Positions 25,027-32,198 of a stretch of 32,505 nucleotides of DNA are shown here, piece by piece. Below the pieces are notes generated by a model that saw only the letters and a list, made by a program, of their open reading frames with translations, was not told the origin of the DNA and ran no database searches. The stretch is from assembly GCA_049276515.1 (NCBI GenBank), contig JBASWO010000105.1:1-32505 (forward strand). Direction: 5' to 3'. The number at the start of each line of letters is the position of its first letter. Positions within the stretch are counted from its first letter, which is position 1. The translations under genes were made by a program, and so were the position numbers. The DNA is from JAATFY01 sp049276515. Its GTDB lineage: Bacteria; Pseudomonadota; Alphaproteobacteria; UBA9219.

Positions 25027-27589
25027 GAAGGGGGAGTGCCACATGCTTCTTAGGCCAGCTATTGATAAGCGCCACAAATAAAGCAGCCCAATAGGGCAGG
25101 GTTTGCACCAAAAGCATACCAGCCCATAAAACGGCATCGTGGTTGCGAACATCAAATTTAATGAGAATGGCTATGGCGCTGATGATGAGCGCTCCTAAAA
25201 GAGTAACTTCCTCGCGCGCCATCATAAAAGCCTGTGTAAGCGCAGGTTTATCGGCACATTTGGGCGTACGAAAGAAGGGTTTGCTGGATGTAAACATGCC
25301 TTGCCATACAGCGCGTGCAACCGCGTGAGAAAGGGCCATACCTGCGATAGCTGCCATGAAGCGATCTTTCCATCCACACTGAATGCGTGCGCGGTAAAGA
25401 ACAAAACCTGCGACAACTTTAAAAACAAACACGCTTAAGGTTGGGATTAAGAACACGGCTGGTGGAAATTCCACGAGCTTAAACATCAAAAGTACCGACC
25501 ATACAATGGCGGCTGATGCAAAAACGATATGGGCAGCATCAGCAAACCAAGGGAGCCAGCCGGTCACAAAATGATAGCGCTGGCCATGCGTCAGGTTTTG
25601 ACCTTCTGCTAGTGAGCGCCAATGGCGTTTTAAAATTTGTACAGCTCCATAGGCCCAGCGGAAACGCTGAGTTTTATAAGCACTGAAATTATCAGGCATC
25701 AGGCCGCGACCAAAAGAGTGGTTCATGTAAACGGCTTCATAGCCTGTTTCAAAAAGACGTAAGCCAAGCTCAGCATCTTCACAGATACACCATTCTGCCC
25801 AGCCACCGACGCGTTGAAGCGCAGATTTGCGAATAAGGGTCATGGTGCCGTGCTGAATGATGGCGTTACGCTCATTGCGCTCAACCATGCCGATATGAAA
25901 GAAGCCCGCATATTCCCAATAACACATGCGTTTGAAAGCATCGCCCGCACTATCCCTATAATCTTGCGGGGCTTGAACGAAAGCGACATCTGCCTTATCA
26001 AAATAAGGAACGGTGCCGCGTAACCAGTTAGGCGTCACGACATAATCACTATCAATAACGCCAATGATTTCAGCATCAAGAGCTGTTTGGGCCATCGCAA
26101 AATTGAGGGCACCAGCTTTAAAGCCCGGCCATTTAGGCAGATGGAAAAAGCGAAAACGTGAACCCAGTTTAGCACAATGTTCTTCAAGCGGTTTCCAAAC
26201 CTCTTCATCCTTCGTGTTGTTATCAATCACGAGCACTTCAAGATTAGGGTAATCAAGCAGGGCAAGGGCATCGAGCGTTTCGATCACCATATGAGGTGGC
26301 TCATTATAGCAAGGCACATGGATTGAAACTTTGGGTGCATTAGCTGGTGGTTGCCAATCGGTGTGCGGCTCAAAATAACGATTACGTTTATTGGTCCACA
26401 AAACTTCTGTCAGTTCCAGACCATCAACCAGAAGAAGAGCGAGGAGAATAATCTGAAAACCAATGAGGGCGACCCAAGCAACGACATTGCCATCTAAAAT
26501 TTTCTCAGCAACGGCAGCCATGATGGCCCAAATAAGGATCGATGCGACCGCTTGAATGAGCGCTGCATAAAAAACTTGTCCCGCAAATTTCAAATTATGC
26601 TGACGGCGACGAATAAACCATTGGATGGGTATGAAAGCTAAAAGGGAAGCCATCACGCAACCGAGGAGCCAACGTGTCGATTCAACAATCGAGCCTGTCA
26701 TCGGGAATTTAGGTTTATTATTGGTGTTCCAAAGCCCCCAATGTGCACCAACTGTACCTTCAATACTGCGTTTCCAAGGCGCATCAAAAGCTTCAACAAT
26801 GGAATAATCAATGCGCTCTTCACTGGCGACGTTTAAAAAATCGCGAATATATTTGGCTTGATTGATTTGTGATGGCTCAGCACCTTTGATCCACTCCCCT
26901 TCGCTGGGCCAGCCCAATTCGCCGATATAAATATGCTTTTGGGGGAAGGCTTGTTTCAGCTGATTGTAACGATAGAGCGTGTAAGTTATGGCTCCATCAA
27001 CGGGCACACCTTCCCAATAGGGAAGAATATGTACGGTGATAAAATCAACGCTGTCGGCAAGTTCCGGATATTTAAGCCAGACATGCCATGGTTCAGCCGT
27101 TGAGACAGGTATCGCAACCTGTTTTTTGACACGTTCAATAAGAGTAATAAGTTCAGGTGCCGTAATATCTTCACGCAGTAAAGATTCGTTGCCGATGATA
27201 AGACGTTTGACGTTTGTATTGGCATGCGCCGTATCAATCGCAATACTAATTTCTTGCGCGTTTGTGCCGGCATCACGTGAAATCCAGGCCCCTAAATTGA
27301 CATTGATATTATGCTGAGCGGCGATAGGGACAATCCGATCGAGACCATCACGTACACCGTAGAGACGAATGGCATTGGTTTGACCCTCGAGGGTCGCCAT
27401 ATCATGTTCGATATCAGCATCCGTTTTACGATTAGCTTCGTCACCAGCCTGCCAGCCGCTGTATGAAAGGCCATTAATCAGGCCGCCCCAAGATTGTTCA
27501 CTGACGCTGCGATTGACCAAAGCCCAGACAGCAAAATTAGCCGTCAAAACAATGGCGAGGATAAGGGCAATACGTTTAATAGTGAACAT
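24992..27589 (-). CDS. GH17-GT2 fusion, NdvB-like beta-glucan synthase
   Basis: This 865-aa fusion joins a glycoside hydrolase/transglycosylase to a glycosyltransferase. After an N-terminal membrane helix (about 7-26), a GH17-like (beta-1,3-glucanase-type) domain spans about 35-300, with candidate catalytic glutamates E135 (IIGNESLL) and E224 (YIGELGWPSEGEW). Three membrane helices lead to a GT2 domain (about 420-680) with VSIHVPCYNEPP, DSD (513-515), ED (604-605) and QRFRW (641-645), and more helices follow. Homologues such as rhizobial and Pseudomonas NdvB make periplasmic or cyclic beta-1,3(1,6)-glucans using UDP-glucose, so a periplasmic beta-glucan is the likely product; this is inference. 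It is 43 bp downstream of the MlaC/HpnM-type gene and may share its transcript. Confidence 0.9.
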   Translation of the reverse strand: MFTIKRIALILAIVLTANFAVWALVNRSVSEQSWGGLINGLSYSGWQAGDEANRKTDADIEHDMATLEGQTNAIRLYGVRDGLDRIVPIAAQHNINVNLGAWISRDAGTNAQEISIAIDTAHANTNVKRLIIGNESLLREDITAPELITLIERVKKQVAIPVSTAEPWHVWLKYPELADSVDFITVHILPYWEGVPVDGAITYTLYRYNQLKQAFPQKHIYIGELGWPSEGEWIKGAEPSQINQAKYIRDFLNVASEERIDYSIVEAFDAPWKRSIEGTVGAHWGLWNTNNKPKFPMTGSIVESTRWLLGCVMASLLAFIPIQWFIRRRQHNLKFAGQVFYAALIQAVASILIWAIMAAVAEKILDGNVVAWVALIGFQIILLALLLVDGLELTEVLWTNKRNRYFEPHTDWQPPANAPKVSIHVPCYNEPPHMVIETLDALALLDYPNLEVLVIDNNTKDEEVWKPLEEHCAKLGSRFRFFHLPKWPGFKAGALNFAMAQTALDAEIIGVIDSDYVVTPNWLRGTVPYFDKADVAFVQAPQDYRDSAGDAFKRMCYWEYAGFFHIGMVERNERNAIIQHGTMTLIRKSALQRVGGWAEWCICEDAELGLRLFETGYEAVYMNHSFGRGLMPDNFSAYKTQRFRWAYGAVQILKRHWRSLAEGQNLTHGQRYHFVTGWLPWFADAAHIVFASAAIVWSVLLMFKLVEFPPAVFLIPTLSVFVFKVVAGFVLYRARIQCGWKDRFMAAIAGMALSHAVARAVWQGMFTSSKPFFRTPKCADKPALTQAFMMAREEVTLLGALIISAIAILIKFDVRNHDAVLWAGMLLVQTLPYWAALFVALINSWPKKHVALPLLTAPDQAPSVH

Positions 27590-27632
27590 GATGTGGATCG
27601 AGGGCTAAAGCCCTGCGCCGATTAAATACTGT

Positions 27633-28307
27633 TTACGACGGACCCATTTGCTTTGATTTAGCGCCGAGAGAGTTGACCAAGGCAGGAAGGCCTTCGCGGG
27701 TTACGATCGACGTAAATTCAGCACGACGTGTCGCCAACTCGCTGATCGAGCCATCCAAGAAAACATCGACGATACGATATTCGCCTTTTTCATCTGGGCG
27801 CATCATGTAATTGAGAACAACAGCTTCACCATCTTTAGGTGTAAGTTTGGTTTCAACAATCACGCCGCCGCTGACGGGCTTTTCACCTGTAACTTCGAAC
27901 TGCTCACCATCATATTTAGCAAAACGGCTTGCATAATTGGCGACACTGAAATCAGAAAAAGCGCTGATCAACTGTTCTTGCTCAGACGCTGTTGCTTTTT
28001 CCCAAGCTGGGCCTACGGCAAGACGTGTCATGAGAGGCAAATTGTAAGCAGACTTAATAGTAGGCTCGAGCTTTTTAAAGCGTCCTGCATAACCCAGCTG
28101 ATCACCTTGCTTCATGGTGCCAACCAGCTGCGTGTAAAACTCTTTAACAGTGGATGATGGTGAGGTGGTAGCGGCCTGTGTTTTTGTTACAGGCTTACTG
28201 CCTTCTTTTGGCGCCGGTGTTTTGGCCAAAGCCAGAGACGCAGAAGCGCAAAGGCCTAAGGCTAAGATCGAGACAGCAACAAGGTTCATGCGCTTCATGG
28301 GGTCCAT
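27633..28307 (-). CDS. MlaC/HpnM-family periplasmic lipid-binding protein
   Basis: This 224-aa secreted protein has a signal peptide (MKRMNLVAVSILALGL ... ALA, cleavage near residue 29) and a Ttg2D/MlaC-type body. Visible family segments include VKEFYTQLVGTMKQGDQLGY, LMTRLAVGPAWEKATASEQE and YRIVDVFLDGSISELATRR. MlaC shuttles phospholipids across the periplasm, and HpnM is the related protein of hopanoid clusters. The other Mla genes (mlaA, mlaD-F) are absent from the window, and dxs lies directly upstream, which leans toward HpnM or another lone paralogue; I cannot decide. The start may be M1 (28307) or M4 (28298), as neither has a clear ribosome-binding site. It lies 60 bp after dxs and 43 bp before the GH17-GT2 gene. 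Confidence 0.88.
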   Translation of the reverse strand: MDPMKRMNLVAVSILALGLCASASLALAKTPAPKEGSKPVTKTQAATTSPSSTVKEFYTQLVGTMKQGDQLGYAGRFKKLEPTIKSAYNLPLMTRLAVGPAWEKATASEQEQLISAFSDFSVANYASRFAKYDGEQFEVTGEKPVSGGVIVETKLTPKDGEAVVLNYMMRPDEKGEYRIVDVFLDGSISELATRRAEFTSIVTREGLPALVNSLGAKSKQMGPS

Positions 28308-28367
28308 CCACAGTTATAAAATGAGCAAGGCATTACTGGCCCTCAAATCGGGCAAAATTATGTGCCC

Positions 28368-30410
28368 TTATGCCCTAATTGCCGCTTCAGCAGCATCGCT
28401 TTGGCCTAATGCTTCTAAGGCCTTAGCAACGATATGCTTCGCATTCAGACCCGCCTGGTCATATTGCTTAAAGGGCGCGTCATGATCTTGGAAGATATCG
28501 GGCAGAGCCATGGGTCTGATCTTAAGACCACGATCCAACATGCCCATGGATGCGAGATGATGCAGAACATGGCTACCGAAACCGCCGATTGAACCTTCTT
28601 CAATCGTGATCAGCACTTCATGTTCTTGAGCCAAACGCTTGACCAAATCCATATCAATTGGTTTTGCAAAGCGCATATCAGCGATTGTGGTGCTGAGACC
28701 GCGTGCATCTAACTCTTCAGCTGCCTTATAGCATTCGCCAAGACGTGTGCCGAGATTAAGGATAGCAACTTTTGAGCCTTCCTTAACGATACGACCTTTA
28801 CCGATCGCAAGAACCTGACCGCGTTCTGGAAGTGTAAGGCCAAGGCCTTCACCGCGTGGATACCGAACAGCCGATGGTGCGTCATCAATTGCTGCAGCGG
28901 TTGCAATCATATGCATCAGCTCAACTTCGTCACCAGCTGCCATCACAACGATGTTGGGTAAGCAGCAGAGATAAGCGAGATCGAAAGCACCGGCATGGGT
29001 GCAACCATCAGCGCCAACCAAACCAGCACGGTCCATCATAAAGCGGACAGGCAGATTTTGCAGAACAACGTCGTGAACCAACTGGTCATAAGCGCGTTGC
29101 AAGAAGGTTGAATAGATTGTGGCAAAAGGCTTGAAGCCTTCGCAGGCAAGACCTGCTGCAAATGTTACAGCATGCTGCTCAGCAATACCCACATCAAACG
29201 TTCGTTCTGGAAACTTCTTGCCGAAGATATCAAGGCCGGTGCCTGAAGGCATAGCGGCTGTGATGGCAAGAACGCGATTATCGTGTTCGGCTTCAGCAAT
29301 TAGTGCTTTGGCATAAACTTGCGTATAGGTAGGCTTTGAGACCTTCACAGGTTCCTTAGCTTTTTCTTCTGCCGTCTTCACAATGTTAAACTTCGGTGCA
29401 ACGGCATGAAGCTTATCAGCTGATTTTTCAGCTGGCTCATAACCATGACCCTTCTGTGTGACCACATGGATCAGAACAGGTCCACCTTGTGTGTCATCGC
29501 GAACATTTTCAAGAACGGGAACGAGATGTTCAAGATTATGACCATCAATCGGACCAACATAATAGAAACCAAGTTCTTCGAATAAGGTTCCGCCTGTAAC
29601 CATGCCACGTGCATAACGCTCAGCTTTATTAGCGGCTTCTTTCAGACGACGTGGGAAGAGTTTGGCAAATTCCTTCGCGATATGGCGGAGGTTGCGATAT
29701 TCCTTGGAAGACACGATACGTGAGAGATAAGCGCTCATCGCACCTGTTGGAGGCGCGATCGACATGTCATTGTCATTTAAGATAACAATCAGGCGCGAGT
29801 CAGATGCACCAGCATTGTTCATCGCTTCATACGCCATACCTGCGGAGATTGAGCCATCACCAATAACGGCAATCACATTGTTCTTCTTGCGCTTGAAATC
29901 ACGACCAACGGCATAGCCAAAGGCTGCTGAGATTGATGTGGAGCTATGCGCTGCACCAAAAGGATCATATTCGCTTTCGGAGCGCTTTGTGAAACCTGAT
30001 AAGCCGCCACCGATACGCTGCGTGCGGATACGATCACGACGACCGGTTAAAATTTTATGGGGGTAAGCTTGATGGCCAACGTCCCAGATCAAAATGTCAT
30101 CAGGTGTATTGAAAACATAGTGAAGGGCTGTGGTCAGTTCAACAACACCAAGACCGGCACCCAAATGGACACCTGTTACAGAGACAGCATCAATGGTTTC
30201 AGCACGTAATTCGCTAGCCAATTGTGGCAATTGCTCAGGCTTTAATTTGCGCAAGTCTTCTGGAATGACAACAGTATCAAGCAAAGGGGTCAATGGTTTG
30301 CCAACAGTTTGTGGCTTCACATCGGCTGCTTCGATTTCACATTCCTGAAGAATATTGATGCGTTCGTGATTGGACTTGGCCTGGGCCGAATTTTTAGCTG
30401 ATGTGGTCAA
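28368..30410 (-). CDS. dxs: 1-deoxy-D-xylulose-5-phosphate synthase
   Basis: Dxs condenses pyruvate and glyceraldehyde-3-phosphate with thiamine diphosphate, the entry step of the MEP pathway that also uses IspG from this window. The 680-aa product has WDVGHQAYPHKILTGRRD, the thiamine-diphosphate motif GDGS (184-187) and the catalytic-glutamate segment DVGIAEQHAVTFAAGLA. The start is a TTG at 30408-30410 with a strong AAGGGGAG 6 nt upstream. This gives an N-terminal extension of about 40 polar residues before the usual LLDTV..PEDLR start of the enzyme; the extension is longer than in typical homologues. It is likely the first gene of a unit with the MlaC/HpnM-type and glucan synthase genes. 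Confidence 0.98.
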   Translation of the reverse strand: MTTSAKNSAQAKSNHERINILQECEIEAADVKPQTVGKPLTPLLDTVVIPEDLRKLKPEQLPQLASELRAETIDAVSVTGVHLGAGLGVVELTTALHYVFNTPDDILIWDVGHQAYPHKILTGRRDRIRTQRIGGGLSGFTKRSESEYDPFGAAHSSTSISAAFGYAVGRDFKRKKNNVIAVIGDGSISAGMAYEAMNNAGASDSRLIVILNDNDMSIAPPTGAMSAYLSRIVSSKEYRNLRHIAKEFAKLFPRRLKEAANKAERYARGMVTGGTLFEELGFYYVGPIDGHNLEHLVPVLENVRDDTQGGPVLIHVVTQKGHGYEPAEKSADKLHAVAPKFNIVKTAEEKAKEPVKVSKPTYTQVYAKALIAEAEHDNRVLAITAAMPSGTGLDIFGKKFPERTFDVGIAEQHAVTFAAGLACEGFKPFATIYSTFLQRAYDQLVHDVVLQNLPVRFMMDRAGLVGADGCTHAGAFDLAYLCCLPNIVVMAAGDEVELMHMIATAAAIDDAPSAVRYPRGEGLGLTLPERGQVLAIGKGRIVKEGSKVAILNLGTRLGECYKAAEELDARGLSTTIADMRFAKPIDMDLVKRLAQEHEVLITIEEGSIGGFGSHVLHHLASMGMLDRGLKIRPMALPDIFQDHDAPFKQYDQAGLNAKHIVAKALEALGQSDAAEAAIRA

Positions 30411-30593
30411 GTGCTACTCCCCTTGTGTATTAAATATTTGGGGCCAATGGACGTCGTCCTCAGGCAATCCCGCCTTATAACATTGTTAAGGCACAGGCCG
30501 GAATGATTACCCCTTTAGCCCTTGTTATTGCAAGCAAAGCGTTACTTTCATGTCACAAAAAACGGCCAGGTTTTGTTGGTTAATGCCTTGAAT

Positions 30594-31226
30594 CTAAACG
30601 ATAAGCTTCTTAGCCGACAGAAAATGTCCCAGCCATTCATCCTGCAGCCCCCAATTGCCTCTCATAATGAAACTGGGGTGATAGGTTGGAATCACATCAA
30701 TCCCAGGCACCAATGTGCCAGGCAGGGGTTTGCCTACTTTACTGAGTAAACCGTTTTCACTTGTAAGAGCCCAGAGCGGCGTGCGCCCAAGAGCAATCAG
30801 AATTTTGGGCTTCAGTTTTTCAATCGTCTTTTTTAAATGATCGAGCTCACCTGCAAATTCTTCGCGACAAAAATTACTACCGAACTGGCCATGTTTTTCG
30901 CAGATGCCCGTCTTTTCTTTTTTTGCCTTACCGCGCGAGATAAAAAAGTGATCGACTTTATTGCCAGGTGGCTGCATACGAAAAATATTAGCGATTAAAC
31001 TGTCTTTGCGATTGATACCGGCACGTTCAAGCATTTTATCTAAAAGCTGACCACTGCGACCTACAAAGGGATGACCGAGGCGCACTTCCTCGGCGCCAGG
31101 CGCTTCACCAACAAAAGCAATATGATTCCAGTTTTTTAAATCTTGAGGAAAATCATAATTGATGATTTTTGACATCTGGGGTGATGCCAAGTTCTTTTCA
31201 TCATCTAATTTGAAGGCATGTTGCAT
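30594..31226 (-). CDS. Uracil-DNA glycosylase family protein (family-4-like, cluster cysteines missing)
   Basis: With the ATG at 31224-31226 the product is 210 aa; an ATG at 31175 or a GTG at 31265 are alternatives, and none has a clear Shine-Dalgarno sequence. The UDG superfamily motifs are visible: VGEAPGAEEVRLGHPFVGRS near the N-terminus, NIFRMQPPGNK in the middle and PTYHPSFIMR near the C-terminus. Family-4 enzymes (Udg, and domains fused to phage-type DNA polymerases) excise uracil from DNA. They normally hold a 4Fe-4S cluster with an N-terminal CxxC and a cysteine in KCRPPGNR. Here there is no N-terminal CxxC and the mid-motif position is methionine, so the cluster is probably absent. 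A C...C pair in a Lys-rich insertion (CEKHGQFGSNFC) is of unknown role. Confidence 0.85.
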   Translation of the reverse strand: MQHAFKLDDEKNLASPQMSKIINYDFPQDLKNWNHIAFVGEAPGAEEVRLGHPFVGRSGQLLDKMLERAGINRKDSLIANIFRMQPPGNKVDHFFISRGKAKKEKTGICEKHGQFGSNFCREEFAGELDHLKKTIEKLKPKILIALGRTPLWALTSENGLLSKVGKPLPGTLVPGIDVIPTYHPSFIMRGNWGLQDEWLGHFLSAKKLIV

Positions 31227-31328
31227 GGTCAAAATTCTACATAAAGGTTGATTGAGCCGACTCACAGATAAAGCATACGATAAGCATCAAATCGCATCTA
31301 TCTGATTCAAAAACATAATCTTTTTTCG

Positions 31329-31357
31329 TTGTTGAAGCGTGACGAAAAGCGTATTGT
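31329..31357 (+). promoter_or_regulatory. Possible promoter for the small RNA
   Basis: TTGTTG (31329-31334) and TATTGT (31352-31357) are separated by 17 bp. They match the consensus at 3/6 and 4/6, so the call is weak by sequence alone. The spacing would place transcription start around 31362-31364, exactly at the base of the first small-RNA hairpin. Confidence 0.4.
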
Positions 31358-31360
31358 TGC

Positions 31361-31461
31361 AGTGCGGGAAAACATCTCCCCGATGCTCCCGCAACGCTCT
31401 TTTTTAGGCGTTTCCTCCCTGAACTTAAGGGCTGCGGTCTTAAAGCTGCAGCCCTTTTTTT
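31361..31461 (+). ncRNA. Probable trans-acting small RNA, alpha-r8/MmgR (suhB motif)-like
   Basis: On the plus strand, between two minus-strand genes, sits a compact two-hairpin RNA of about 100 nt. Hairpin 1 pairs TGCGGGA (31363-31369) with TCCCGCA (31387-31393), with an inner CATC/GATG stem. An unpaired stretch follows, containing a U-run and GCGTTTCCTCCCTGAAC (31408-31424), which includes an anti-Shine-Dalgarno-like CCTCCC. Hairpin 2 is an intrinsic terminator (31427-31461). An exposed UUUCCUCCCU between a 5' hairpin and a strong terminator is, from memory, the layout of the alphaproteobacterial alpha-r8/MmgR family (Rfam suhB); AbcR-type RNAs also expose CCUCCC motifs. I infer a post-transcriptional regulator that masks ribosome-binding sites. 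No convincing protein is encoded here. Confidence 0.68.
31427..31461 (+). terminator. Intrinsic terminator of the small RNA
   Basis: AAGGGCTGC (31427-31435) pairs with GCAGCCCTT (31448-31456) in a perfect 9-bp stem with a 12-nt loop. Seven T residues (31455-31461) follow on the plus strand. The minus strand has no T-run after the same stem, so the signal points to plus-strand transcription even though both flanking protein genes are on the minus strand. The T-tract runs into the stop codon of the gene at 31460. Confidence 0.88.
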
Positions 31462-32041
31462 ATGCTGCCAATACTGTGGGGTTGAAACGACGCTCCCATG
31501 CCGGGTAGGGCTTCGTTTGAGCAATCTGTCTTTCTAAGACATCGGCAGGAATTTGTGTTTTTGGTTTTGGTGTTGTTGCAAGAGCAGGGAAACGTTTTGC
31601 AAAAACAGTCAAAATAATTTGCCCCATGCCAAGAGCAACCTGTCGCGAGGAAAAGACGCCTTCATGTTCTAAATCATACCATTGGCTTTTTTTATCTTCT
31701 TCCGTTGGTTTGGTTGGATTGGAGCAATGGCGCCAAGAGATTTGTTTTGGCGTCACACGAATTTCAGCTGGATCATAATTGTGTGGATGAAGCCATGCCA
31801 TAATTTCTGGATTTTCTGGATCATCACGTATGATGCGAACAATGGCGCTATCTGAAAGTGGACCGCCAGGATATCCTTTTCCTGTGCCTGTACCCTCTCT
31901 GCCAAAACGAAGTATAACTAAACTTGCGAGGCGCTCTTCGAGACTGTCATAACCGGGCTCTGTACGAAGCGGAGAAAAGCATTGTGCAATCTTTTGGGTG
32001 ATAGATAAAGCGAATGTTTGAAAGGCCTTTGCTATATTCAT
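31460..32041 (-). CDS. Hypothetical protein, 193 aa
   Basis: I do not recognise this family. The protein looks soluble, without a clear signal peptide or membrane helix. An N-terminal helical stretch (MNIAKAFQTFALSITQKIA) leads to a basic, glycine-rich segment (LRFGREGTGTGKGYPGGPLS). A polar middle with several Trp, His and Cys residues follows (MAWLHPHNYDP, then SWRHCSNPTKP), then a hydrophobic helix (VALGMGQIILTVFAKRFPAL) and a Pro/Lys-rich tail ending RRFNPTVLAA. The TAA stop overlaps the T-tract of the convergent small RNA. The gene at 30594 lies downstream on the same strand, beyond the small RNA. The long uninterrupted frame with ordinary composition supports it being real. Confidence 0.7.
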   Translation of the reverse strand: MNIAKAFQTFALSITQKIAQCFSPLRTEPGYDSLEERLASLVILRFGREGTGTGKGYPGGPLSDSAIVRIIRDDPENPEIMAWLHPHNYDPAEIRVTPKQISWRHCSNPTKPTEEDKKSQWYDLEHEGVFSSRQVALGMGQIILTVFAKRFPALATTPKPKTQIPADVLERQIAQTKPYPAWERRFNPTVLAA

Positions 32042-32076
32042 GTTTCACCCACCAATATAAGCTTCATTTATTCAGC

Positions 32077-32105
32077 TTGATCAAAGCCTAGCAAAACCCT
32101 AAAAC
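32077..32105 (+). promoter_or_regulatory. Possible promoter for tRNA-Val
   Basis: TTGATC (32077-32082) and TAAAAC (32100-32105) are spaced by 17 bp, each about 4/6 to consensus. The predicted start, near 32112, lies about 12 nt before the mature tRNA 5' end at 32124, a sensible leader length. Confidence 0.4.
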
Positions 32106-32123
32106 CTTGCAACCCAAGGATAA

Positions 32124-32198
32124 GGACACTTAGCTCAGCGGTAGAGCACTACCTTGACATGGTAGGGGTCACAGGTTCAATCCCTGTAGTGTCCACCA
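32124..32198 (+). tRNA. tRNA-Val (anticodon GAC)
   Basis: The cloverleaf folds cleanly. The acceptor stem is GGACACT (32124-32130) with AGTGTCC (32188-32194), followed by discriminator A and an encoded CCA (32196-32198). The D arm is GCTC/GAGC. The anticodon stem CTACC/GGTAG (32149-32153 and 32161-32165) has loop TTGACAT, giving anticodon GAC at 32156-32158, and the T arm is ACAGG-TTCAATC-CCTGT. It decodes GUC, a valine codon. Its 3' half is overlapped on the opposite strand by an integrase gene, which marks it as the attachment site of an integrated element. Confidence 0.97.

Noticed and set aside
31363..31405. First small-RNA hairpin plus T-run (31400-31405) as a separate terminator
   Set aside because: The T-run begins six bases after the stem, too far for an efficient intrinsic terminator; the second hairpin fits far better. 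Partial termination is not excluded.
31361..31461. 6S RNA identity for the small RNA
   Set aside because: The ends do not pair into the long closing stem of 6S RNA, no central bubble is visible, and the gene neighbourhood (no zapA or formyl-THF cyclo-ligase) does not fit.
31237..31524. 95-codon minus-strand frame across the small-RNA region
   Set aside because: It overlaps the end of the gene at 31460 and the small-RNA hairpins, its composition is not protein-like, and the plus-strand RNA structure explains the conserved-looking elements better.
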